From Irpex lacteus (Eukaryota; Basidiomycota; Agaricomycetes; Polyporales; Irpicaceae): a stretch of DNA of 64,000 nt. Below the pieces are notes generated by a model. That model saw only the letters and a list, made by a program, of their open reading frames with translations, did not search any database and was not told the origin of the DNA. Within the stretch, counting starts at the first letter, position 1; each line of letters begins with the position of its first letter. Shown here one piece after another: positions 38,745-49,465 of this stretch. Made by a program: the position numbers and the translations under genes. Where the stretch lies: NCBI GenBank assembly GCA_001986395.2, contig MQVO02000011.1, positions 620,001-684,000 of the forward strand. Direction: 5' to 3'.

Positions 38745-39050
38745 ATTGAGGCGTATGCTCGGGCCAACGCGGGCACAATCAATCATGCCAGTGGCACTGC
38801 TGCTTTGGGCAAGACAGGTAGCACCGGTGCTGGAAGTGGTGTGCTCAACTCAGACCTCACAGTCAAGGGCACTGTTGGTCTTCGTGTGGTAGACGCCTCT
38901 GCTTTCGTGAGTCCATTACGTTCTCAGTGTCTCCGGGCGAAGACTAAGATATTTCGTTAGCCCTTCATTCCCGCTGCACACACGCAAGCTCCGGTATACA
39001 TCTTAGCTGAAAGGGCAGCTGATCTGATCAAAGCCGCTCATTCGTCTTAA

Positions 39051-39656
39051 GATGTTTCCTTCCTTATAATTTATACGGGGAAACATTCCCCAGATGGATC
39101 TTAAACAGAACATTCCTTCATTTCAGTACACTCTTTCGAGCAGACCGGCGGACTAATTTATTTGTGACTGTAATGGCGTCTCTTGAAGTATAGCTACTCA
39201 ACCTATCAACTCGGCATAGATGTCCAAAGTGGATCACGACTCGCTCGACTTGTCTTGTATCCCTCGTATCAAAATATGGAATAAATGTTGCAGTGATTTG
39301 TCGTTTTGCATTTGCGTCTGAAGTCGGATATCAAACTCAGCTTATGGCCAGTAGTGGCCAGTAAGGCATAGTTCCAATTATGGAATGCGCCTCCGTTGTG
39401 GCGTTCGGGCTCAGCCGACAAGGCGAATCAGCCGACCCTGCATGCGCATGTAAAGATTGTCTGCGGTCCACTACGACCTCCTCGAACAAATTTCATGCCC
39501 ACTCTACGCAAGTGTTGAATCGCCACAAGGAAGCACATACTCTACAGTGTATTGGGTCGAAACGGGGAGAGCTGGAGACTCGGGGCTACAAGGTGCGTGT
39601 TATCGGCGAAAGCTCGAGGTCTACGTCCGATGTATACAAGCGAACAGTACCAATAA
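39051..39656. other. Spacer between GMC3 and TSC2
   Basis: About 600 bp, no supported gene. It marks the change from accessory to conserved housekeeping genes. The TSC2 promoter should lie in its right half. Confidence 0.5.
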
Positions 39657-42600
39657 ATGTCTCCGCAAATTGATGATGGAAATCGACCAATACGCCCAAG
39701 ATCCAACACAACCTTTGCATTCAACTGGAGGCGGGGAAGGACTGAAACGGCGGTCCCTCAGCAGGCGGAAACCGTTGCACCACTATCTCTCGAGGCCCTG
39801 ATTCAGGCCTTGACTCCTCCTGCTGTACCCTCTATCAACCACGCGAGAGCTCTTGCAAATTCTCTCTCAAGTCATGCGCCCACACCAAGACTCGCTACTC
39901 TGAGTCCTATCTTGGCAGCGTTGTGCGTTGCAGACTCTCCTATATCCTTGCAAGCGGCCGGGTACGATATTCTGGCTGCATACTGGGAAAACAGCGGGTC
40001 AGTCACTTTGACCACTGCTGACCGCCTCGCTTGTTTCTCTTTCTTCTTAGACTTGTCTATTCCATGGAGTAGCGAGCTCTGGGAACCACGCTTGAAGGCT
40101 TTGGTAGCCCTCATTCGTTCTGGCGCTGAGACTGTCGGTCTTGAGTCGTCTCTTATCAAGGTGCTTCGTGCTTGGATAGAGGGTGCATTCTTGGGACTTG
40201 CTATTGACGATGGTTCTGTGGAAGAGCGCAGCGAGCGCCAGCGCAGTGTCGAAGCAATGCTTGGTCTTCTGCTGTCGCTGCTGGAGAAACCCGAGTTCGT
40301 CTCGCGTATCACAGAAGCTGACACCAGCGGGGTACTTCAGCTGTTTGGCAGTCTTATTGAGACAGCATTATTCTCCTCCACAGACAACAATATCTCTCTT
40401 GCTTCACCTCCGTCAGAAGTGAGTGTTACTAGTCCAAGTAGTGGTAGGATACCTCTCAAGCATCACCGCCATCATTCCTCACTGTCGATTCCTCAAACCG
40501 CCGTACAGAAAACTGCGAACGACTACGTTGTCGATGCGTATCTACGCTATCTGGACATCCGTCTGAAAGCCATCGCCCCGGTTCACCTCAACACTATTCT
40601 GCCACACCTCTTCCGCGCTCTAGCATACTATGCATCACCGCTTCCCAGACTTTCACTCACTCCTGACGTTCCGTACCAGCATGCCATCGAGAGTAACATC
40701 ATGGAGAAATTAGATGCACTCGTCACGGGTCCTTACTCCGCCTCCTGTACGGTTATACTCAAGCGATACCTATATCCTGAGCGGAACGACCTGCTTGGGT
40801 CAATGAGGACGGCTCTGGGTGCACTTAGAACACTGCGGGGATCTATAAGAAGGGTTCTAGTCACACGCTTAGCGAGGTCGTATATATCCCGGCAAAGCTC
40901 TGTCAGCTATACTCCTTCCGGTGCCCCAGGTTCGTTCAATATGCCTGAAGATTTGGTGGAGCGAGCATGGGCGAAGGAGACCGATCTGTCCACTTGGGAT
41001 CTCAACAGGTTTCGTACAGTATTGTGCCAGTCTATCAAGTCATGGGTGGAGATTCGAGCGACAGAGTCTTCCTCTGGTCAAACGTCGCCTCACGTTGCCG
41101 AAGTGATTCTGAACGAAATCGCCGGTATGCTCAAAGACATCACCGTGGCCTTTGAGGAAACAGGTGATGAGTTGGACTATGAGGATATCGAGGCCGTAGG
41201 TGAGATTCTACGAGAACTCACGTCATACATCCGTTTGCAGAGGTACGTGCGGTACCCATCACTTCCTAATAGAGGCTTACCACCGCTCTCACGTTCAGAT
41301 ACTCGGATGGTGGCTCAACACGTATCACCTTATCTCCAAGAGAGGTACCCACCAACCTAATCACAACAGTGTCATCGCTCCTCTCGCAAGTATTCACGGA
41401 TACCCCACTTCACGCTGTTCTTCCCGGAATAATCCTCTCCCTATCCACGCATATGCCAGATAGTGATACGTCGGAGCTCTTGCTTACAATGAGCGAACGC
41501 CAGAGCTTCTCGCCAACCACCCCCACTTGGCTCGACAACTGGCGCGCCGTCTTTTCCGTCGAAGATCTCTTCTCTACACATCGTTCCCTTACCAGAAACA
41601 AGGCCTTCCACCTGCTGCAATCCGTCTGGGATTTTGTCAAAGACATCTCGTCATACCGGCGACCGTTGGCGGAGCTTATCTTCAATCACTGGAAGGAGCG
41701 GAACATGGAGGATAAAGACGATGCAACAACGCTCGTTGTCTGGCGCATGCTCGGAGATGAGATAGTGTTGCGCACGATCGAGACGTTCGACGAGAAGGCC
41801 CCTGACGACGGTGTCACCGAAGTCATCGATACTTTAAGCGAAGACATCATTTTACTTCTAACAGACGTCGCAGCCAGACCCCTTGGTGAGGATCCTGAGT
41901 ACGAGCTCATTACCCCGCCACCGACCGTACAGCCTGGATCGTCCACCGCTGTTTCGCCCATCCTGTCGCGTATGCAATCGGATTTCCCCTCCCCCGTGCA
42001 GGCCAGAGAGCCAGGCATACCCTCCGTCATGTCCCTCTTGTCCTCTTTCACGTCCGGCCATTCATCGCGTTCTCAGTCGCAACCCCCGCACGTGCGCGGG
42101 CATACTCCTTTATCTGACCCACCGAGCACATCCACGCCGGAATTAAGCCCAAGCCCAAGCGCAACCCCAACCTCAGTGGGAGCTATTGTTGCCCTTGTGA
42201 CTGCATTCAGTCAGTTGGCCTTTACCTCTCTCGTTGCCGCAGAGAGTCATCTGGAGCTAGCGACACGTCTATTTACGACCCTCGTCACTCTTCTTGGCGG
42301 CACAGCATGCATCAAGGCGAAGCTCACTATCCTTCAATTCCTCATGAGGCTGCGGGTGGATCGCGATCACAGACTCTACTTTGCCTATGACGACTACGAC
42401 CGTGATGGTCTCGTTTCGTCGCTGGCATCTCTCATCGGTCGAGGGGAAAAGGATAAGTCGACCAGTGCTGTTGACGAGCGGACTATGGATGAGGTAGACC
42501 TTCGAAGAGCACGTCAGAAGCTTCCCTTACAAGAGAGAACCGGTCGCCGTCTGTCCAGGGGGCGTGGAGGACCACCCTCTGGGTCTGGTTCAAGCCGAAG

Positions 42601-44994
42601 CCGGTCGAGGGCTGCGACGCGCATTCTCGGACACCCCGCTGCCGTGTTGAGAAGAATGAGACCAAAGGACCCACTCTGGACACTCCCGGAATCACTTCCC
42701 TTCTCCGTTTCGTCAGAGGCAGATACTCCCAGTGAGCGTCTCGCTTCATACGATCCTGCTTGTCCGGATGATCGTGTCATACTACGGCTTTCGTCATACT
42801 TGAAAGAGATTCTGAATATCATCAAAACGACGAAAGACTGGGATCTCCTCTCGTATGTTTTGTGTCACCTTCCAACCCAGCTTGCCAACAAGCACCTCTT
42901 CTGCGGGCCGAGATCAAAGCTGGTACTGAACGACTTGCTGGTCACTCTCTGTAACTGCATCCAGGATGGCACCCTAGGTGGCACAATTGACCGCTGGCCG
43001 GAGAGTATCAGTCCTCGCGACGCTCAAGGACTTGCATACCATACTTTGACCGTTCTCGTTAGCTATAAGCGTTGCTTCGAGGAGATCCAATCACGGCACA
43101 AGCTCATTGAAGTCTTCCTTTCCGGCCTCAGTGGTCAGCCATCCACCGTCAAATGCTGTCTCAATGCGCTGTCTATCTCGGCATTTGAGCTCCAGCCTTC
43201 CATGACGAAGTACCTTCCTCGTATCTTGGAGAAGCTTTCTCAAATCATGACAAATACAGCCATGGCGGTTCACATCATCGACTTCCTTGCTATCGTCGGT
43301 TCCCTTCCTGATCTCCACAGCAATTTCACCGAGGCAGATTACAAGATGGTCTTCGGTGTTGCCTTGCAATATCTCCAGCAACACAACCATCCCGACTCCT
43401 CCGTCACGATTTCGTGGGCTCTGTCTCAACATGTGTGTATCATGGCATACTACATCGTGTATCTCTGGTTTTTGGCCGTAGAACTTCCGGACCGACCTCG
43501 TCATATCAAGTATATCACACGGCAGCTCCTCCTCGCCAATGATGGAAGAGACGAAATAGACGAATCCACCGAAGTCTGTTTCGACTGGCTGGCGCGGTAT
43601 ACTTACGCCAGCGCCGATCCACGTCCAGCCGACTCTATGCTCAGCGAAATCATTTTGAAGTCGCCCGCTGCAGAGGCTTCAGCGGAGCCAGCCATTTCCG
43701 AGAAAAGTTGGATCCTTGGTAACTCTGTGGTCACTATTCGTACGCTGGCGAGGCGAGGCTGGGTAGAAATTATCTCGCGCCGAGCTTCAGGTCTCTCGAA
43801 GTTCTTGTGTCGGGCGGAGAACGTGCCTATGGTCACACCGGGGGACGTTGATCCTGACATGGTCTCCCTCTCCGCGAGTCTGGTTATGGATCGTCCTCTC
43901 GACGCCGACACCAGAGAAAACCCAGATGTGACGAGAGTTTACGAGGTGAGTCTTTGGTCTAGCCAGACGTTTCAAAGATGAGGTTCATCACTTACGCTCT
44001 TTAGGAATTACGGGACAAAACAGATAGTGCGGAGGAATCCCCGCGTCCGGACCCAATCACGGGCTACGTGTGGTCAAAGTCTGCACCATCGCAAAGGAGA
44101 AAGGATGTGTCCATCGACCCTAGCTATTTCGTCCTCCAGCTATCCTCTTATCCAGATAACCAACCGTCATCGGCCGGCCGTATCATCGTCGACTCCTCTC
44201 GTCTACCGTCGTTCTTCCGCTCGATCGACCGAATGCCAGTCATCGATACTCACAAAGTCGGCATCATGTATGTCGCACCTGGGCAGAGCGACGAGAGGGA
44301 GATCCTAGAGAACACTCATGGATCACCTGCGTACACACGTTTCTTGGAAGGCATTGGACGACTCATCGACCTTCGCGGTCAAGTCGACGTCTACGCCGGT
44401 GGCCTCGACCCCGACGAAGATGGCGAATACGCGTACGCATGGTGGGACGACATCGGCCAAATCCTCTACCACACCGCCACTCTCATGCCCTCCGGTGACG
44501 AGAACAGCTACACGAACAAGAAACGGCACATCGGGAACGACTACGTGCGGATCATCTGGAACGACTCTGGTCTCCCGTACAAATTCGACACATTGTCCAC
44601 GCAGTTCCAGTTCGTCAACATCGTCATCGAGCCGCACTCGCGCGGCGCGATCGCCGCATTCTCGAACAACCTGCACGAGAACGAGTACTTCAAGGTGACG
44701 TTGCAACGCGCGCCGGGGATGTCAGAGTTCACGCCCGTCGGGGACTTCAAGCTCATATCCGCGGAGAACCTCCCGCTGCTCGTCAGGCAGCTCAGTCTCC
44801 TGACGGACTGGTTCGTCGATGTGTATCAGCATACCAAAAATGATACGTCGCAGGTGGAGAAGGTGACTAATTGGCGGCATCGGTTGCAGGCGATCAAACG
44901 GTTCCGTGCGCAGGTGGCGGTGGCGACTGTGCCGGAGAAGCTGGAGGGGATTCTGGGGCAGGAGAGTTTCAGGGATTTCACGACGGCATTTTAG
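39657..44994 (+). CDS. TSC2: Tuberin (Tsc2), GTPase-activating protein for Rheb
   Basis: In the TSC complex tuberin stimulates GTP hydrolysis by Rheb and restrains TORC1. Four exons (39657-41246, 41299-41344, 41370-43945, 44005-44994) total 5202 nt, 1733 aa, near the size of animal tuberin. The middle exon joins only if the first donor is the GTGCGG site at 41247; the nearer GTACGT site breaks the frame. The N-terminal two thirds is helical-repeat-like (tuberin N-terminal and DUF3384-type regions). The last exon holds the Rap/Ran-GAP domain, including HKVGIMYVAPGQ and the Asn-thumb segment HIGNDYVRIIW with Asn at residue 1582. A Ser/Pro-rich linker and an Arg/Ser stretch (about residues 760-840) are probable phosphorylation regions. 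It is convergent with YEN1, 200 bp apart. Confidence 0.93.
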
Positions 44995-45194
44995 TGCATG
45001 ATTATCTGTATTTGTGATCTGTTGGGTTGTTTTTGTTACTACCAAGTTTTTCTGTGTGTTTTTACGAGTGTGTATCCATCCATTCAGCATCTATTGTATA
45101 ATTAGCTCTTACAACCAATCAAGAAATACGAGTAACCAATAAACGATATACATACATCCCCACTCATACCCTCCTCATCAATACAAAATCAATA

Positions 45195-48100
45195 TTAGTC
45201 GTCATCCGTACTACACAAATCAATCACGTCCTCCTCAATCCGCCTCAGCGCAGGCCTCGTCGTCGTCTGTGTCGGCTTCGGCGGTACATCCTCGTCGCTC
45301 GAGATCTCGATATACCCAAGCGAACTCGTAACAATAGGTTTCGTACGTATTGGTTTTCTGGACGCCGGTGCAGGAGGTGGAGGAGGAGGTGCAGGTTTAG
45401 GTTTGGGAGCAGCCTTGAACGTCGACGGCGCGAACCTATCCTTCCTTGTCGTCAAGTCCCGGAATATCTGTACCTCGGGGTCGTCGAAGAGGCTTGCTAC
45501 TCGCGCTGTGCTGCTTCCGACGGGGTGTTTCTTCTTCTCTGTGCTCGTGCTCGTGCGTGCGGTGGAAGTTGTACTCGTGCTTGTGCTTGCGCCCATGTTG
45601 GAATTGTTAGAGATAGCGGGTTTCCTAGCCTTGCTCGACGTCCCAGGTTTTTTAACTTTAAAGTAGCCCGCCATCCCCATTCCAATAGGTTCAGGTGGAG
45701 CTGCAGCCCTTATATCAGGCCGACTTGGTAGTGGCTCGGCTACTTCAACCTCCCTCTCAAACTCATATTCAACATCAAACCCTCCCCCGTCGTCGGAATT
45801 GTCTCCAGAAACATCCATCTTATTCTTCCTCACACTACCACTCGGTGCAGTAGCAGCCTTCCTAACCTTCGGCCTCGGTTTACTCTTCGACGGCATCGGC
45901 ATGGGCACGCTATCATCATCCTCGTCGTCTGAGCTCTCTGCCATAGCCATGGGAGATGATAGTTGAGAGGAGGAGGGGATGGCGGTGGTGCTTTTCGCTC
46001 TTGCTGGTGCTTTGGCTTTCCCTTTCTCTTTCGCAGTAGTAGTAGTGGAGGCTTTCCATTTAGCTTTGGTGGCAGAAGAGGTCTTAGACTTGGAAGACTT
46101 CTTAGCACACCTCTCCTCGAAATCCCTCACCAACCCCGGCACGACGCGCTCCACCATACACGCCGGCATCCACATCCTCACAGGCTCCTGAGGGTCCTCC
46201 TTCTTCCCTCCTCCTCCTCCTCCTCCCTTCTTCTTCTTCCCTCCCTTTCCACCGTCGTCATCATCAGAGGAGTTAGGAGAGGAACCACCACCACCTTCAT
46301 CCTCAGAATCAGTCCACCCCGTCCTCGGCACCGCCCGCTTCCCCTCAATACCCTCCTCCACAGCTCTCACAAAGCTGCTCGGGTCCACTTCGAGCCTATA
46401 CTCGAGCAACCCATCTGTCGATGCGTGTGTGCGGGAGGAGTGGATTTTTAGTATCACCTTACCGCCTTCGTTTGAGTTTGAGTTTGAGTTGGAATCGGAG
46501 TCCGAGTCGTCTGGGGAGTGTGAGAGAGGAAGGGGGCGGCGGGAGGTGCCTTTACGTGGGCTGGACATCACCAAGCTCTCGAGTCTTTTCGCAGTCTCTG
46601 TTCTCTGCGAGCTCGAAGGCAGAGGCGTCGAGCGCCTCCCTTCTCTCCCTCTTCCTACACCATCACGATCAGCCTTCCACCCTCTCCACCACCTTTCAAA
46701 GCACTCACCTTCACCCCCACTCCCACTCCTACTACTTGGAGCAAGGTCGAGGTTAATACTCGCCCTCCTCAACATCCGACAAACAACGCCCACCCAAAGC
46801 CAACTCCTAAACCTCTTCAAGATGACCTCTCGCACTCCCCACTCGAACCTGTCCTCGCATACCCTTGCTATAGCGCCGATATCGGGGTCGTGTGCCCATA
46901 TGTACTGGTTTCTCAGTTCGGAGGCGATTTGCTTCTTCGCAGTTTCAACGACCGACGAGGTTTGTGAGGAAGAGAGGGAGGAAGAGAAGGAGGAAGAGGA
47001 GAGAGAGAGAAGAGCCTTGGCGACAGCCCGCTCTTCAGATGTGACGGGACACACATACGCCATCAACACCTGCAAATCAGGCACCCACTTCTCCCTTTCG
47101 ATCCTGCTCGCGAGAGTCGGCATCCGTTTCTTAAGGAACCCCCGACTGTTAGTCCTCAGCTCGTCACACAGCTCTTCCCTCCAACTCTCCAGCCACGTTA
47201 GGAGCTCTTCCTTTTCGCTCGCTCCGAGGGTGACGCGAGTCTTGCTCGTTTTCGTTTTCCGTGAGCCACTAGTACCTCCATTTGAGCTGGAGGAAGAGGA
47301 TTGGAGACCGAGAGAGATGGACAAAGAGAGCGACTGGACCTTCTCGACGAGCGAGCGGCCGAAGCCGGATTGTGCGAGAGAGGCGGAGACGGAGATGCCG
47401 CAGCCTGGGATGCCGGGGGAGTAGTCCCCTCCCGAGAGGAGGGCGATGAGGATTAGGGAGGGGGTGTCTAGGGATATCTGTGTGTTTGCATGATGGTTAG
47501 TCCCAGTAGTTGTAGAAGTGGTCGTGGTCGTGGAGCGAAAGAGGGATGAGGGGAAGAGAGTGAGGATGAGGTGGGGAGAGGGGGAGAGGAAAAGGGAGAA
47601 GGAGGAAGAGTGAGGGAAAGGATGGACGTACATCAGGATGCCTCGCGATGTCCTCCGCCGAAAACGTCATAGTGTGGTTCTTGTCGTCCCGCCCGTCGGC
47701 GTTGGTGAGGTCGTGGGCGCGGTTTCCTGAGAGGTTTTTGGATTGACTAGGGAGTGTGTCAGGATGGCGAGTAAAGGTGAGGGAGAGTGTTTGGTTGGGG
47801 TGGGGAGGAGAGGAGGAGAGAAGGAGAGGGGGGAGAGTGAAGGAGGGGGGGGGGGGGGGTGAAAATGGGTGAGGATGGAGTGTGTGATAGGATATAATAG
47901 AATTAGGAAAGGGCAGAAGAGGAGAGAACATAAGAATATAAGAAAGAGACCACGCACTTGCGAATAACAAACCTCGCACCAAACACAAGCGTGTCGACGT
48001 CGTCCGTGAGGACCGCGTCGATGACGCCGATGCGGTTGAGGTAGGCGAGTTCGGCTTCTGCTTCGCCTGGAGCCTGCAGCGTAGTACGTCAATATTACAT

Positions 48101-49194
48101 CGCGATAATGAGTGTGTGGCGGATGGAGAGATGGTGGAGAAAGGAGAGAGAGAGGTGGGGAGATGAGATGGTGAGGGAGAAAAGGAACGGTCATGGGGGA
48201 AAGAGAGACACATGGAGAGGAAAGAGTTTAAGAAGAGTAGAAGAGCCCTAGGAAAAAAACACTTACAGTCCGCCACTCAAACCCAAACGCCTCAATCATC
48301 CCCTTGAGCCCCTCGATCATCCAGTTCGGCTTCGTGTCTATGAGCTTGCCGCGTTTCATCGCTGGGCGGAGGGGCCCGTCGAATACGAAGAGGGGGAGGT
48401 ATGGGACCTGGTGTAGCGATAGCGGTATTTAGTCTTGGTATCATGGAGGAGTGGTTTGAAGTCATAGAGAAGTGTTTTTGTGGTGAGGAGAGGGAGAGGA
48501 GGGTTTTGGGTGTTAGGGAAAGAGGAGGAGGGAGGAGGGGAGGGAGAAGGGAAGATGGGAGAGGGGAGGAGTGGAGAGAAGGGAGGGGAGGGATGGGAGT
48601 GGAGAGGGAGGGAGGCGAGGGGCAGGGAAGGAGGGAAGGGGAAGAGGGGAGAGGGGAGGAGGGGAGGGATATGGGAGAGGGAGAGAGGAAGGAGGGAAGG
48701 GGAAGAGGGGAGAGGGGAGGAGGGGAGGGATATGGGAGAGGGAGAGAGGAAGGAGGTGGGGAAAAGGGGAGCGGAGACGCAAGGAGAGAAGAGGGGAAAT
48801 GAGGGAGAAGAGACAGTACGCACCTGCAACAACCTCGTCAACCGAAAGAAAATAGTCCTCAACTCGGGGTTCTCGCCCTCTTTGCCGTACTCGGCGTGCA
48901 CGAACCATATGGATGCGTCGATGCCTATTCTGAATGCTCGTGGGTGTGGTCTTGGTGTTGTGATGGTAGTGGTAGAAGAGGAGGTGGAGGTGGGAGAGGT
49001 GGAGGGAGAGGTGGTGGTAGAAGCAGATTGGAATCCGTCGACGACAGCGATGGACGTGAGCGAGCGGGGGACGCCTGCTTCGCGTAGTGCCTGGTGTTGA
49101 CGTACGGTGTTATATCATCGGATTGGGTGCATGGTCAGTGTAGAGAGAAGCGAGGGGGACAGGGACGTACGTTCCATAAGCCTGGTACACCCAT
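45195..49194 (-). CDS. YEN1: Holliday-junction resolvase of the Yen1/GEN1 (XPG/FEN1-like) family
   Basis: Structure-specific nuclease that cuts four-way junctions late in recombination. Six exons: 49171-49194 (24 nt), 48824-49090, 48267-48407, 47958-48073, 47632-47746 and 45195-47477, total 2946 nt, 981 aa. Initiator MGVPGLWN gives the exposed N terminus of the XPG N region, followed by RIGIDASIWFVHAEYGKEGE and FVFDGPLRPAMKRGK. The XPG-I block APGEAEAELAYLNRIG, continuing to LTDDVDTLVFGA, carries the catalytic acids. The helix-two-turn-helix begins LLSGGDYSPGIPG. A Ser/Thr-rich insert interrupts the N region. The long C-terminal tail is acidic and basic by turns and ends with two SUMO-interaction-like motifs (YIEISSDED and VIDLCSTDDD). 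Introns are unusually long and polypyrimidine in the coding strand. Confidence 0.92.
47845..47859 (+). repeat. 15-nt poly-G run in YEN1 intron 4
   Basis: Fifteen consecutive G on the plus strand, C on the transcribed sense, within the intron 47747-47957. It is a candidate quadruplex or slippage site and is embedded in a GA-rich tract. Confidence 0.9.
48480..48815. repeat. Polypurine tract with 61-bp minisatellite in YEN1 intron 2
   Basis: The plus strand is almost pure G and A over more than 300 bp. Within it a 61-bp unit beginning GAAGGAGGGAAGGGGAAGAG occurs at 48627-48687 and 48688-48748, with the start of a third copy at 48749. The tract fills most of the 416-bp intron 48408-48823, against 50-70 bp for most introns in the window. 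The sense transcript is a C/U-rich run leading to the acceptor. Confidence 0.9.
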
Positions 49195-49465
49195 CTTAGG
49201 AACTGGCTAGATAAACGAACTGTTCAACGAATACTTAACTGATGTCAGTGGAAAAGGCTCATTAGAAGAAGAAGTGAACAGAACAAAAGCCGCCAAGTCG
49301 CGCTAAAATGAGTCATGTGATCGTGATACCGCGCGTCTCCCTCTCTCCCTCCCTTCCTTTCCTCACGACCAAGACATCCCAACACAGCCCAAGACGAGAC
49401 AAGACGAGAAGAGAAGACAAGAGAAGACGAGAGAAAGAGAGAGAAGAAAAGAGAAGAGAGAAGAG
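49195..49465. promoter_or_regulatory. Bidirectional promoter between YEN1 and NSL1
   Basis: The two start codons face away from each other over 271 bp. The half next to NSL1 is a GA-rich direct-repeat tract (AAGACGAGAAGAGAAGACAAG type, 49390-49460), probably its 5' UTR. No clear TATA box is visible. Shared control of a resolvase and a kinetochore gene is inferred from geometry only. Confidence 0.55.

Larger units (their letters stand above)
35491..39050 (+). pseudogene. GMC3: secreted-type GMC oxidoreductase interrupted by a nested MITE insertion
   Basis: Paralogue of GMC1. It starts MWSALKAAVILSVSSSAALAA (signal peptide), exon 1 35491-35614. The FAD-binding segment YDYIIIGG-GAGGSVLANRL spans the first intron (35615-35672). 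It continues with GHVLGGSTAVNFMAY, DGQRQSAALGYLDP, VGKNLQDHPLV and FDIYTIRESIKAARRF. The frame then runs into a 965-bp insertion at 37780 and stops within one codon after AQTDAQIEA. Beyond the insertion, from 38754, the frame resumes as YARANAGTINHASGTAALG, then AFPFIPAAHTQ and the stop at 39048-39050. The C-terminal part that would be lost carries both catalytic His positions, so the truncated product should be inactive. Everything else looks intact, so the break is recent. Confidence 0.85.

Noticed and set aside
41241..41350. Apparent frameshift between the first and third TSC2 exons
   Set aside because: Using the donor at 41247 instead of 41243 restores the frame; total length is then divisible by three.
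46429..47424. 331-codon frame on the plus strand
   Set aside because: It is antisense to the last exon of YEN1 and has low-complexity Ser/Glu composition mirroring the real gene.
48480..49100. 206-codon Gly/Glu/Arg-rich frame on the plus strand
   Set aside because: It is a read-through of the polypurine minisatellite in YEN1 intron 2 and antisense to exon 2.
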